From positions 1-16,085 of the forward strand of contig USSH01000027.1 of NCBI GenBank assembly GCA_900557435.1: a DNA stretch of 16,085 bases, read 5' to 3'. This DNA is from an uncultured Coprococcus sp. GTDB lineage: Bacteria; Bacillota; Clostridia; Lachnospirales; Lachnospiraceae. The notes beneath the pieces are model-generated. The model saw only the letters and a program-made list of their open reading frames with translations, had not been told where the DNA came from and made no database searches. The position numbers and the translations under genes are program-made. Shown piece after piece: positions 7,041 to 14,277 of the stretch (positions are counted from its first letter, which is position 1; every line of letters starts with the position of its first letter).

Positions 7041-7107
7041 AAAAATAAATTGGCAGAAGTGTATAATAGTCATCTTTTCTGTGCATGCTACAGATGAGGT
7101 GATGATT

Positions 7108-7968
7108 ATGAAGAAATTTTTGAGCGGAGTAAAGAAGAACATATTCTATATCTCGCTTATCACAGGCATGGCAGTGCTTGTGACAGTGCTGGGACTTTAT
7201 AACGCAAAGACGAATTCAAAGGAAAAAAATATTGTGATAGGACAGAACACACCGTATGGAGATACATCAGAATCCGGACAGGAGACAAAGGAGACGCTGA
7301 GTGGCAAGGATAAGAATTCAGAAAGCACTCCTGACAAGAACACTACAGCTTCTGATGCTATTCAGGAACAGACAGATGAAGACGGTAACGATCAGATTAG
7401 CGATAATACAGATTTGGCTGGCGATAGCGCGGATGATGGAACAGAAGATACAGCTCAGACTGGACAGAATACAGCTCAGGAGTGTACACAGGATGAAAAC
7501 GAGGCAGCAGATTGTGCGACAGAGACTGCTGCAAGCGGAGATCCAGCACTCAATTATGATCCGAAGGAGAGCATTAGCTGGCCTCTTGCAGGTAACGTGA
7601 TCATTCCCTACAGCATGGATACAACAGTGTATTTTGAAACGCTGAATGAGTATAAGTGCAGTCCTGCCATGGTGATCGAGGCAAAGACAGGCGACGAGGT
7701 AAAGGCGGTATACAAGTGTAAGGTGGCTGAGGTATCGAGCAATTCCGAACTGGGAAACTATGTCAAACTTGACCTGGGCAATGGCTATATAGTCACACTT
7801 GGACAGTTTGAGGATATAAAGGCTGCCCTCGGAGAGTATCTGGAAGCCGGCGATGTCGTGGGAACTATTGGTGAGCCAAGCCGGTTCTACACCAAAGAGG
7901 GAACAAATCTCTACTTCGCAATAGAAAAAGACGGAAATCCGGTAGACCCTATGTTGTTAATCCAGTAG
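7108..7968 (+). CDS. spoIIQ: SpoIIQ-like protein with a degenerate M23/LytM domain
   Basis: SpoIIQ is made in the forespore and binds SpoIIIAH across the septum to form the engulfment channel. This 286-residue protein has one N-terminal membrane helix (about 12-32), an unusually long, acidic, Thr/Gln/Asp-rich linker (about 45-150) and a C-terminal M23 fold (about 155-285, from ISWPLAG to NPVDPMLLIQ). The zinc site looks lost. By eye, the H-x-x-x-D pair is Cys184 and Met188, the YGHL His is Gln233 (TLGQFEDI), and the HLHFE pair is Asn267 and Tyr269 (NLYFAI). It would therefore be a structural, non-hydrolytic LytM protein, further decayed than many. The start at 7108 has GAGGTG 6 nt upstream; a GTG at 7081 in frame has no ribosome site. 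It follows spoIID, 211 bp away. It could alternatively be some other M23-fold surface protein. Confidence 0.75.
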   Translation: MKKFLSGVKKNIFYISLITGMAVLVTVLGLYNAKTNSKEKNIVIGQNTPYGDTSESGQETKETLSGKDKNSESTPDKNTTASDAIQEQTDEDGNDQISDNTDLAGDSADDGTEDTAQTGQNTAQECTQDENEAADCATETAASGDPALNYDPKESISWPLAGNVIIPYSMDTTVYFETLNEYKCSPAMVIEAKTGDEVKAVYKCKVAEVSSNSELGNYVKLDLGNGYIVTLGQFEDIKAALGEYLEAGDVVGTIGEPSRFYTKEGTNLYFAIEKDGNPVDPMLLIQ

Positions 7969-7975
7969 CCGGAAT

Positions 7976-8021
7976 GGGGACAGGCACCTCCGTCCCCGTG
8001 GGGTCAGGTACCTCCGTCCCC
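7976..8021. repeat. REP-like palindromic doublet (GGGGAC...GTCCCC)
   Basis: Two 22-bp units at 7976-7997 and 8000-8021 match at 20 of 22 positions. Each starts GGGGAC or GGGGTC, contains AGG-ACCTCC and ends GTCCCC, so each can fold into a hairpin. The G+C content stands out sharply from its surroundings. From memory, similar GGGGAC/GTCCCC elements are common as dispersed intergenic repeats in Clostridia; this was not checked here. Confidence 0.7.
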
Positions 8022-8041
8022 CGAAGGGGCGGGCATAAAAA

Positions 8042-8081
8042 ACAGCCATCTCTGTGGTTGAAACAGAGATGGCTGTCTTTT
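8042..8081. terminator. Bidirectional terminator between spoIIQ and GH94
   Basis: ACAGCCATCTCTGT (8042-8055) pairs perfectly with ACAGAGATGGCTGT (8063-8076) over a 7-nt loop. It is followed by CTTTTTAT and preceded by an A-run at 8037-8042, so it suits both converging genes. Confidence 0.92.
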
Positions 8082-8129
8082 TATATGTATGTTATATCCG
8101 TATCACAGCAAGCTGTGATATATGAGGCA

Positions 8130-10613
8130 TTAACCCATTACAACCTCAACTGAGTGAGTCTTGCCGTCGCCAAATGCTGGAAGAACATTGCCCTCGATAG
8201 CATTGCCATCAACTACAACGCTCTTAACGCCCTTGTTGACGTGATCTGGGTTAGAAACCTTGATGTCATATGTAGCACCACGGAACTGACGAGTAGCTGT
8301 CATTCCATCCCATGCAGCAGGTATAGATGGATCGATCTTCAGACCATCGAAGTCTGCTGAGATACCAAGGATGTACTGTGATATAGCTACCATGTTCCAA
8401 GCAGCTGTACCTGTCAGCCATGAGTTCTTGCCCTGTCCGAAGTGGTTGCCCGGCTTGCCGATATCAGATCCTGCATCCTTGCCACCGATCATCTGGCCGT
8501 ATACATATGGCTCAGTCTTGTGTATATCTGATGTCTCCTCAGTGAAAGCAGGAGCTATCTCTGAGTAGTACTTAAATGCCTGATCGCCGGCACCTGCGTA
8601 AGCAGCTGCACAGATGATCCATGCATTGTTATGTGTGAAGATTCCGGCATTCTCCTTGTATCCACCTGGGTATGTAGAAATCTCACCATACTGGATGTAA
8701 TACTTTGTGAATGCTGGGTTGTTGAGTACAAGTCCATGCTGTGTGTTGAGTCTCTCATCGATTGCAGCAAGAGTCTTCTTGTCGCAGCCCTGATCCTTAC
8801 CGATGTCAGACATGATAGCGAATCCCTGTGGCTCGATGAAGATCTGGCCTTCCTCGCACTCCTTAGATCCCATCTTCTCGCCATTTGCATCGTAAGCTCT
8901 GAGGAACCAGTCGCCGTCCCATGCTGACTCCATGATGTTGGCCTTCATCTTGTCGATCTCAGCCTGAGCAGCATCAGCCTCAGCGTCCATTCCAAGGTGC
9001 TTGAGGATAGCAACATAGTTAGGACCTGCATATGTGAAGAGTGTAGCAACCATAACTGACTCAGCAACCTTTGAGTATCCGCCTTCAGCAGCGAACTTAG
9101 GGTTGGTGTATGTCTGGAAGCTCTCACCTGGTGTATCTGAGAAGCATGAAAGGTTGATACAATCGTTCCAGTCAGCTCTCATTGCAAGTGGAAGTCCGTG
9201 TGGTCCAAGGTTGTTCACGATCTTGTAGAATGAAACCTTGAGGTGGTCAAGCATAGGCTTTGCGATTGACATATCGTTGTCATATGGAACCATCTCGTCA
9301 AGGATGCCCCAGTCGCCTGTCTCCTTGATGTAAGCTGATACAGAAAGGATCAGCCATAATGGATCGTCTGAGAAGTCTCCACCGATATCTGCGTTACCCT
9401 TCTTGGTAAGTGGCTGATACTGATGGTAGCATCCACCATCTGGGAACTGTGTTGAAGCTATATCGATGATTCTCTCTCTTGCACGGTCAGGGATCTGATG
9501 AACAAATCCGAGTACATCCTGGTTGGAATCACGGAATCCCATACCACGGCCGATACCTGACTCGAAGTATGAAGCTGAACGTGAAAGGTTGAATGTAACC
9601 ATACACTGATACTGATTCCAGATATTTACCATACGGTTTACCTTGTCATCAGGAGTGTTGACGTTGAGGATGCCTAAGAGTCTGTTCCAGTGCTCCTTGA
9701 GCTCCTCAAGACCTGCAGCAACCTTCTCAGGGGTGTTGTACTTCTCGATCATCTCAAGAGCCTTTACCTTGTTGATAGTCTTGCCGTCAGCCTCGAACTT
9801 CTGATCAACAGGCATCTCAACATATCCAAGTATAAATACAAGAGTCTTTGTCTCGCCTGGAGCAAGAGTGATCTTCTTGTAGTGTGATGCGATAGGTGAC
9901 CATCCATCAGCAAATGAATCATTTGCCTTGCCGGCCTCAACAGCCTGTGGGTTGTGGAAACCGTTGTAAAGTCCGATGAATGAATCTCTGTCTGTATCAT
10001 AACCATCGATCTCGTCATTCACTGTGTAGAATGCGAAATGGTCACGTCTGTCTCTGTACTCTGTCTTGTGGTAGATAGTTGAACCGACAACTTCCACACG
10101 ACCTGTACTGAAGTTTCTCTGGAAGTTGGTGCAGTCATCCTGTGCATCCCAGAGACACCACTCCTCAAATGAGAAGAATGAGAAAGTCTTCTCCTCTGAG
10201 CCTTCATTTGTAAGGACAACCTGCTGAACCTCTCCAGCGTAGTTCTGAGGAACAAAGAAAGTAACCTCAGCCTTAAGGTCATTCTTCTTACCTGTGATGA
10301 TTGTATATCCCATACCATGACGGCACTGGTACTCATCAAGCTCTGTCTTGACTGGTGACCAGCCTGGATTCCAGATTGTACCGTTGTCGTTGATATAGAA
10401 ATAACGTCCGCCCATATCTATAGGCACGTTGTTATAACGATATCTTGTGATTCTACGAAGACGTGCATCCTTGTAGAAGCTGTAACCTCCCGCAGTGTTT
10501 GAGATCAGTGAAAAGAAATCCTGTGTTCCAAGGTAGTTGATCCAAGGATAAGGAGTTCTAGGAGATGTGATCACATACTCCTTGTTGGCATCATCAAAAT
10601 AACCAAATTTCAT
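8130..10613 (-). CDS. Cellobiose phosphorylase (GH94)
   Basis: This cytoplasmic enzyme turns cellobiose plus phosphate into alpha-glucose 1-phosphate and glucose, saving one ATP per disaccharide. The 827-residue product matches the Clostridium cellobiose phosphorylases from end to end as I remember them: [16 protein letters not shown] at the start, [42 protein letters not shown], the catalytic-acid segment [10 protein letters not shown] with Asp484 at the expected place, [26 protein letters not shown] and [12 protein letters not shown]. The length is normal for the family and no frameshift is seen. The retained CINLSCF-type loop argues for cellobiose over chitobiose or laminaribiose. The AAGGAAGG ribosome site is about 10 nt before the ATG. 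The gene has its own promoter and terminator, directly downstream of agrC on the same strand. Codons are strongly biased (AAG, GAG, ATC), suggesting high expression. No cellobiose transporter lies alongside. Confidence 0.97.
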   Translation of the reverse strand: MKFGYFDDANKEYVITSPRTPYPWINYLGTQDFFSLISNTAGGYSFYKDARLRRITRYRYNNVPIDMGGRYFYINDNGTIWNPGWSPVKTELDEYQCRHGMGYTIITGKKNDLKAEVTFFVPQNYAGEVQQVVLTNEGSEEKTFSFFSFEEWCLWDAQDDCTNFQRNFSTGRVEVVGSTIYHKTEYRDRRDHFAFYTVNDEIDGYDTDRDSFIGLYNGFHNPQAVEAGKANDSFADGWSPIASHYKKITLAPGETKTLVFILGYVEMPVDQKFEADGKTINKVKALEMIEKYNTPEKVAAGLEELKEHWNRLLGILNVNTPDDKVNRMVNIWNQYQCMVTFNLSRSASYFESGIGRGMGFRDSNQDVLGFVHQIPDRARERIIDIASTQFPDGGCYHQYQPLTKKGNADIGGDFSDDPLWLILSVSAYIKETGDWGILDEMVPYDNDMSIAKPMLDHLKVSFYKIVNNLGPHGLPLAMRADWNDCINLSCFSDTPGESFQTYTNPKFAAEGGYSKVAESVMVATLFTYAGPNYVAILKHLGMDAEADAAQAEIDKMKANIMESAWDGDWFLRAYDANGEKMGSKECEEGQIFIEPQGFAIMSDIGKDQGCDKKTLAAIDERLNTQHGLVLNNPAFTKYYIQYGEISTYPGGYKENAGIFTHNNAWIICAAAYAGAGDQAFKYYSEIAPAFTEETSDIHKTEPYVYGQMIGGKDAGSDIGKPGNHFGQGKNSWLTGTAAWNMVAISQYILGISADFDGLKIDPSIPAAWDGMTATRQFRGATYDIKVSNPDHVNKGVKSVVVDGNAIEGNVLPAFGDGKTHSVEVVMG

Positions 10614-10735
10614 GTAGCATATACCTTCCTTCCAATTGTATTATGTTCGCTTTCAGATAGCTCTCATAAGCCCCCTCTGAAGTCTTCTGTATCGGCTCGT
10701 GCTATTTCTCCCTTAAAAGTCAGCCATACAGTTTG
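10614..10735 (-). other. GH94 5' leader
   Basis: This untranslated leader of about 115 nt separates the promoter from the cellobiose phosphorylase ATG. TGAAAGCG on the minus strand (10655-10648) equals one conserved half of a CcpA cre box, but the other half does not match, so control by glucose is only a possibility. No attenuator or riboswitch fold is evident. Confidence 0.3.
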
Positions 10736-10764
10736 ATTATATAATATATGTTGTAAAAAGACAA
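10736..10764 (-). promoter_or_regulatory. Sigma-A promoter for GH94
   Basis: On the minus strand TTGTCT (10764-10759), a 17-bp spacer and a perfect TATAAT (10741-10736). It lies in the gap after agrC, so the gene need not depend on agr read-through. Confidence 0.8.
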
Positions 10765-10790
10765 CAAAGTTATATTTATATTTGTACAAA

Positions 10791-10822
10791 ATAGCTATGA
10801 ATGGCCGGTGGATAATGGCTAT
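10791..10822 (-). terminator. Weak candidate terminator after agrC
   Basis: On the minus strand ATAGCCAT (10822-10815) can pair with ATAGCTAT (10798-10791), with one mismatch, followed by TTTTGTAC. The stem is short and the loop is 16 nt, so read-through from the agr operon into GH94 cannot be excluded. Confidence 0.35.
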
Positions 10823-10834
10823 ATCTTTACAATG

Positions 10835-12157
10835 CTACTTGTCTGACTCTCGCGGCGCGGAATCAGAGAGAGGGATGATAACGGATACGGAATATATTCC
10901 GTTTGCGTAGTCGATCACACAGAATCCGCCGCATTCTTCCGCTGAATTTTTGACATTTTTAAGACCATAACCGTGTATGAAATCTATATTGTCGAAACTG
11001 TCCGGAGTCTTTTCGAATGGAGGAATATGGTAGGTGTTCGATATATAAATGACAAATGAATTCTCAAGAGCCTGGATCTTCAGCTGTATACTGCTTCCTG
11101 TCTGACCAATGCAGGCGTTTAAGGCATTGTCCATAAGATTGCCAAGTATGATGGTCATATGGTAATCGTCACAAGGGATGTTATTTTTGTCCACTTTCAA
11201 AGTGGTAGAAAGAGTAATTCCCTGACTTGCAGTCTGCAGGATCATATTGCTTACAAATGCATCGATTACCAGATTTCCAGTGTTCACGGTGCAGTATCTG
11301 GACTCGAGATCCGTCATAGTTTCCCTTGCATATGGGATTATGTTGTCGTACTTTCCCTCGTTTACGCAGTTTTCTATATAGAAAAGATGCTTCTTGGTGT
11401 CGTGCATAAATCCTCGGATATTCTTGTATGCATCGCTGAGCTGCATATATTTGCTCTTCTGAAAGCTGATCTGCTGCTGGAGAAGCTTGGTTTCATGGGC
11501 AAGGGCTTCCGCTTTGAGAACATTTTGAAGAAGAATATAGTTGGTGATATTTATTACAAGCAGGAAAATGACAAGAGTGAGGTAGGCTGCAGGTTCAACG
11601 ATGTTCATGTTAAAAAATCCCGGCAGGAATGTGAGCAGACATGACATGGCTGGAACAATAAGCAGCAAAGCTATATAAATCCTCGATCTTACAGTGGATT
11701 TGTTCCGTTTAAAGACGTTGAGGATCATTGTGCACAGAAGTATAAGCAGATTTGACACGAGAGAGATCGCAGTGAAAGAGGTATCTGACAGTTCGGAGAG
11801 TCCCGTGGCCGGACTGCTGAAATGTATGATTATATAATATGACAGATTTTCACATATAGTAATGATGGCTGAGTAGCTTATTACGACCAGAAATCTGTAA
11901 AACAGACTGGATGTATAAAAAAGCGTAATCAGGAAATTGAGAGTGCAGGTGAGGACGTATCTGGTGATAGTAGCCGCAAGGGACGAGTCGCCAAAGAAAT
12001 TGTATGTAGCAAAAGAGAACACAACGTCTACAGCTGCAAATGCGACAAAGATCGCCCAGCATGGTATGTTCTTTTTTCTTCTCTCAAATAAAGTCTGGTA
12101 AAATACATATAACAGAAAGTTGTCAAAAATTATACTTATTATCTCTATGTATATCAT
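10835..12157 (-). CDS. agrC: AgrC-like peptide-sensing histidine kinase (GHKL type)
   Basis: This is the predicted membrane receptor for the AgrD-derived cyclic peptide. The 440-residue protein has about seven hydrophobic helices in its first 210 residues, a coiled dimerisation region (QQQISFQKSKYMQLSDAYK) and a C-terminal kinase. The phosphate-accepting His252 lies in GFMHDTKKHL. The ATP-binding N box is GNLMDNALNAC (Asn344) and the G box is HGYGLKNVKNSAEECGG. This is the HATPase_c_5/GHKL arrangement of AgrC, ComD and VirS kinases. GAGGGG lies about 8 nt before the ATG. It is the last gene of the agrB-agrA-agrC operon, 45 bp after agrA with no terminator between. Finding the kinase after the regulator reverses the staphylococcal order. 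Binding to this locus's own peptide is inferred from linkage. Confidence 0.9.
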   Translation of the reverse strand: MIYIEIISIIFDNFLLYVFYQTLFERRKKNIPCWAIFVAFAAVDVVFSFATYNFFGDSSLAATITRYVLTCTLNFLITLFYTSSLFYRFLVVISYSAIITICENLSYYIIIHFSSPATGLSELSDTSFTAISLVSNLLILLCTMILNVFKRNKSTVRSRIYIALLLIVPAMSCLLTFLPGFFNMNIVEPAAYLTLVIFLLVINITNYILLQNVLKAEALAHETKLLQQQISFQKSKYMQLSDAYKNIRGFMHDTKKHLFYIENCVNEGKYDNIIPYARETMTDLESRYCTVNTGNLVIDAFVSNMILQTASQGITLSTTLKVDKNNIPCDDYHMTIILGNLMDNALNACIGQTGSSIQLKIQALENSFVIYISNTYHIPPFEKTPDSFDNIDFIHGYGLKNVKNSAEECGGFCVIDYANGIYSVSVIIPLSDSAPRESDK

Positions 12158-12202
12158 GTGTTGTTCCCCTCAAATATTCTGTGTGTTGATATGTACTGAA
12201 AG

Positions 12203-12937
12203 TCAGTTGAGCAGCCGTATAAGTCTGTGGGCGTATTGCTGTTGGATCTGGGCATATTTTCTGCGGCTGACAGGTATTACATCTCCGTTGTCCATTCGTA
12301 TGGAATTGTGGTCAAATGTCTTTATATGTCTTATGTTAACTAGGAAACTCCTGTATGGAGATATGAAACCATTTCTCCCTAGTTCATTTTCAGCTTCCTG
12401 GATAGTACCTTTGCTGCTGAAGGAGCCCTGACCGGCAATTATGTATGTAAGCTGGTTTTTTTCGCCTTTCATTACACGCATATAAATTATATCTTTCAGA
12501 CGTACCTGGTGTGTGACCTCGTCTATGTCAGTGATGAATCTTATGGTGTGAGAATGGCGGTATTTATCCAGGATCTTGAGCATTATATGGTCAATTATCG
12601 CAGAATCAACTGGCTTGGTAAGAAATTGGAATGGCTGTACGTCGAAGCTGTCCCTCATGTATTCCGGGTACGACGTGACAAAAATTATAAGAGAGTCATC
12701 GCCACCTTCCTCCCTTATCTGCCTGGCAGCAGACATACCGCTTTGCCCAGGCATTTCTATGTCGAGAAAAATAATGTCAAATCTTTTGTTGCGGTATGCG
12801 GTAAGAAGTTCACGTCCTGAAGAGTATCTGTATACATTCAGAAAGAGATTTTTTCTCAGAGCAAAGTCGTTTATAAGAGCAAATAACTTTGATGAATCTG
12901 CTGATGAGTCGTCACATATACCGATTTTTAGGTTCAT
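12203..12937 (-). CDS. agrA: AgrA-like response regulator with LytTR DNA-binding domain
   Basis: This 244-residue cytoplasmic transcription factor should be phosphorylated by AgrC. The receiver domain (1-125) shows the acidic pair Asp9-Asp10 (GICDDS), the phospho-acceptor Asp59 in IIFLDIEMPG, a switch Thr in FVTSYPEY and the conserved Lys in FLTKPV. The LytTR domain (about 140-244) shows IIYMRVMKGE, a GTIQEAENEL helix and ISPYRSFLVNIRHI. The start at 12937 is chosen because CCTCCT (12947-12952) gives an AGGAGG site 9 nt upstream and the receiver begins at once; the longer frame back to 13042 only overlaps agrB. The ATG is one base after the agrB stop codon (TGATATG), so the two are translationally coupled. 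A fitting LytTR target lies in the agrB-agrD intergenic region. Confidence 0.93.
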   Translation of the reverse strand: MNLKIGICDDSSADSSKLFALINDFALRKNLFLNVYRYSSGRELLTAYRNKRFDIIFLDIEMPGQSGMSAARQIREEGGDDSLIIFVTSYPEYMRDSFDVQPFQFLTKPVDSAIIDHIMLKILDKYRHSHTIRFITDIDEVTHQVRLKDIIYMRVMKGEKNQLTYIIAGQGSFSSKGTIQEAENELGRNGFISPYRSFLVNIRHIKTFDHNSIRMDNGDVIPVSRRKYAQIQQQYAHRLIRLLN

Positions 12938-12938
12938 A

Positions 12939-13535
12939 TCATGAGTCCTCCTGTGATAATTGTTTTTGCTTTCTGTTCCTGAAAATGCCAATATACAGGC
13001 CAATCGTGCACACTGTAAGGCATTCCGAAATGGAAGCAACATACAGAATAGCTCCGTTTATACGCAAAACAATAAAAATTATACTGATAACGATACATGA
13101 AAGAATGCATAGCTTGAAAAGCCGTTTCTTTTGTTCTGGAAGAAGTCTTTTGTTGGGGCAATCTACCGGTGCCACCATAAGGATAAACAGCCACATAACC
13201 ACATAAACCGGGATCCAGATAAAATCAGGAAGTTTGATGAGATATGGTGCTGAAAACAAAATCAACATATATATTCCGTAAGAGAGAATAGTACACATAA
13301 GTGGTGATCCTGCGTGAAAACCTCCTGCAAAATGCCTTAGGGGGATAGTCACCAGGACGTAGCATAGCGCGATTCCAAACCGATGGGTGGCGAGACCAAT
13401 AATCAGAGTGATCACATCAAATAAAAGAGACTCAAATAGATAATCAAAAAGATACCGATAAATATCCTGTTGTGATTCTGGAATCTGTCCATCTTTGACT
13501 AAAGTATCAGTGATAAATGATGCTATTTTTTTCAT
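12939..13535 (-). CDS. agrB: AgrB-like membrane cysteine protease (autoinducer maturation)
   Basis: AgrB cuts the AgrD pro-peptide near its C-terminus and helps close the thiolactone ring and export the signal. The 198-residue protein has several membrane helices and the family core IPLRHFAGGFHAGSPLMC. Catalytic His74 and Cys81 are seven residues apart, as in known AgrB proteins. A following APVDCPNKRL loop is also typical. The start at 13535 has AAGGAGG 5 nt before the ATG; the frame can be extended to 13583, but no ribosome site supports that. It is the first gene of the minus-strand operon, one base before agrA. The usual downstream agrD is absent and the peptide gene instead lies on the opposite strand 316 bp away. 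Confidence 0.93.
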   Translation of the reverse strand: MKKIASFITDTLVKDGQIPESQQDIYRYLFDYLFESLLFDVITLIIGLATHRFGIALCYVLVTIPLRHFAGGFHAGSPLMCTILSYGIYMLILFSAPYLIKLPDFIWIPVYVVMWLFILMVAPVDCPNKRLLPEQKKRLFKLCILSCIVISIIFIVLRINGAILYVASISECLTVCTIGLYIGIFRNRKQKQLSQEDS

Positions 13536-13650
13536 GGATTCCTCCTTCTGGTTTGACGGTTGTTGAATGAGATCTATCTGCAAACTTCAGCGAGCTTTCA
13601 AGATGGCTTGCATAAATAAAAGTGATTTATACGGATGTATAACCACGTTA

Positions 13651-13682
13651 AGTATAACATATCGGGGTAGTGACGTGGACAA
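13651..13682 (-). promoter_or_regulatory. Predicted agrBAC promoter with 20-bp spacer
   Basis: On the minus strand TTGTCC (13682-13677) and TATACT (13656-13651) are 20 bp apart. The -10 is extended (TGTTATACT). The over-long spacer recalls the AgrA-dependent promoters of Staphylococcus. The arms CCACGTTA (13643-13650) and TGACGTGG (13671-13678) form an inverted repeat around the -10. Confidence 0.55.
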
Positions 13683-13727
13683 ATAATTTCCGAGTGGTTC
13701 AAAAATAGTTGTAAATGGTAATAACAT

Positions 13728-13757
13728 ACCGTTCGGGTACCAATTTCGACCATTCAG
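13728..13757 (+). promoter_or_regulatory. Putative AgrA (LytTR) binding site
   Basis: ACCGTTCGG (13728-13736) and ACCATTCAG (13749-13757) are direct repeats with a 12-bp gap, 21 bp start to start. The LytTR consensus, as I recall it, is two 9-mers [TA][AC][CA]GTTN[AG][TG] with that phasing. The first fits at all nine positions and the second at eight. The site is upstream of the agrD promoter and points towards it. Confidence 0.65.
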
Positions 13758-13765
13758 TCGCAAAA

Positions 13766-13795
13766 TGTCAAAATTAATATAAATTATGCTAATAT
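13766..13795 (+). promoter_or_regulatory. Predicted agrD promoter
   Basis: An extended -10, TGCTAATAT (hexamer at 13790-13795), has only a poor -35 (TGTCAA at 13766-13771, 18-bp spacer). A weak -35 just downstream of a LytTR repeat suits an activator-dependent promoter. Other A+T-rich -10 choices such as TATGCT (13785-13790) exist. Confidence 0.45.
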
Positions 13796-13851
13796 ATGTA
13801 TGCTTATATAGTCAGAGAAAAAATTATTTTTTGATAGGGAGGATGGTTGTT

Positions 13852-14007
13852 ATGAAAAAGAAAATCATGGATTTTATTTGTAAGTATGGCTGTAAGCTGT
13901 GTGCAGTAGCTGTTGCTATAGCACCACTTGCATCAGAGGCATGCAAAGTAAAGTATTATCAGCCGGAGGAACCGGCGGGACTTAGAGATTTCGCAATGAA
14001 AAAGTAA
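13852..14007 (+). CDS. agrD: AgrD-like cyclic lactone autoinducer pro-peptide
   Basis: This 51-residue pro-peptide is for a quorum-sensing thiolactone. It has a basic amphipathic leader (MKKKIMDFICKYGCKLC), a hydrophobic AVAVAIAPLAS stretch, a signal region with Cys31 (EACKVKYY) and an acidic-proline tail, QPEEPAGLRDF. Cys31 plus a downstream QPxxP recognition tail is the hallmark of clostridial AgrD-type peptides. The ring probably starts at Cys31 and closes on Tyr35 or Tyr36, giving CKVKY or CKVKYY with an uncertain number of residues before it. Three extra Cys (10, 14, 17) in the leader are unusual. GGGAGG (13837-13842) is 9 nt before ATG 13852; the ATG at 13843 touches it and is rejected. 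It is transcribed away from agrB-agrA-agrC and has its own terminator. Confidence 0.88.
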   Translation: MKKKIMDFICKYGCKLCAVAVAIAPLASEACKVKYYQPEEPAGLRDFAMKK

Positions 14008-14102
14008 TTGAATGGTAAGTGTGGAAAGCCAGAAGTCATTGCGGAATATTTAAAGAGCATATGTTGCTTATTCTTTGAGGGGAGAATGAGATAGATCAGG
14101 CG

Positions 14103-14138
14103 GCGTTTCCTGCTTTTGCAGGAAACGCTTTTTGTTTT
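14103..14138 (+). terminator. Intrinsic terminator of agrD
   Basis: GCGTTTCCTGC (14103-14113), a TTTT loop and GCAGGAAACGC (14118-14128) form a perfect 11-bp stem followed by TTTTTGTTTT. The T-run abuts the -35 of the next promoter. Confidence 0.95.
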
Positions 14139-14139
14139 G

Positions 14140-14167
14140 TTGAGATTATTTTAAGTTGTGATATACT
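14140..14167 (+). promoter_or_regulatory. Extended -10 promoter for the membrane protein gene
   Basis: TTGAGA (14140-14145) and TATACT (14162-14167) have a 16-bp spacer. TG at 14159-14160 makes an extended -10 (TGATATACT). The start would be near 14174. Confidence 0.7.
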
Positions 14168-14175
14168 GTAGTGGT

Positions 14176-14221
14176 ACTTGTTTAAAGATATGTGGTAAGC
14201 AAAAATATTTATAAAACAAGT
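14176..14221 (+). repeat. Inverted repeat at the 5' end of the leader
   Basis: ACTTGTTT (14176-14183) and AAACAAGT (14214-14221) are perfectly complementary, 30 nt apart. The left arm begins within about two bases of the predicted transcript start, so the mRNA could carry a 5'-terminal hairpin, which often stabilises transcripts. It does not cover the ribosome site at 14264. Confidence 0.5.
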
Positions 14222-14277
14222 GAAGCTGGTGAAGCGATACCATCTGATGATTTTGGCAAGAATAAGGAGTGATAGAC

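Noticed and set aside
7061..7089. Sigma-F promoter for spoIIQ (GTATA then GTGCATGCT)
   Set aside because: The -10 part fits only partly and the start would fall almost on the ribosome site. A TATAAT at 7062 competes, so no sporulation sigma factor can be assigned.
8154..10339. Plus- and minus-strand open frames inside GH94
   Set aside because: All are alternate frames of the cellobiose phosphorylase gene without ribosome sites or family matches.
10728..10736. Single LytTR-like 9-mer ACAGTTTGA at the GH94 promoter
   Set aside because: No partner 21 bp away on either side, so it does not form the direct repeat that LytTR regulators need.
12938..13042. N-terminal extension of AgrA to 13042
   Set aside because: It overlaps agrB, has no ribosome site, and the receiver domain begins at the ATG at 12937, which has a good AGGAGG.
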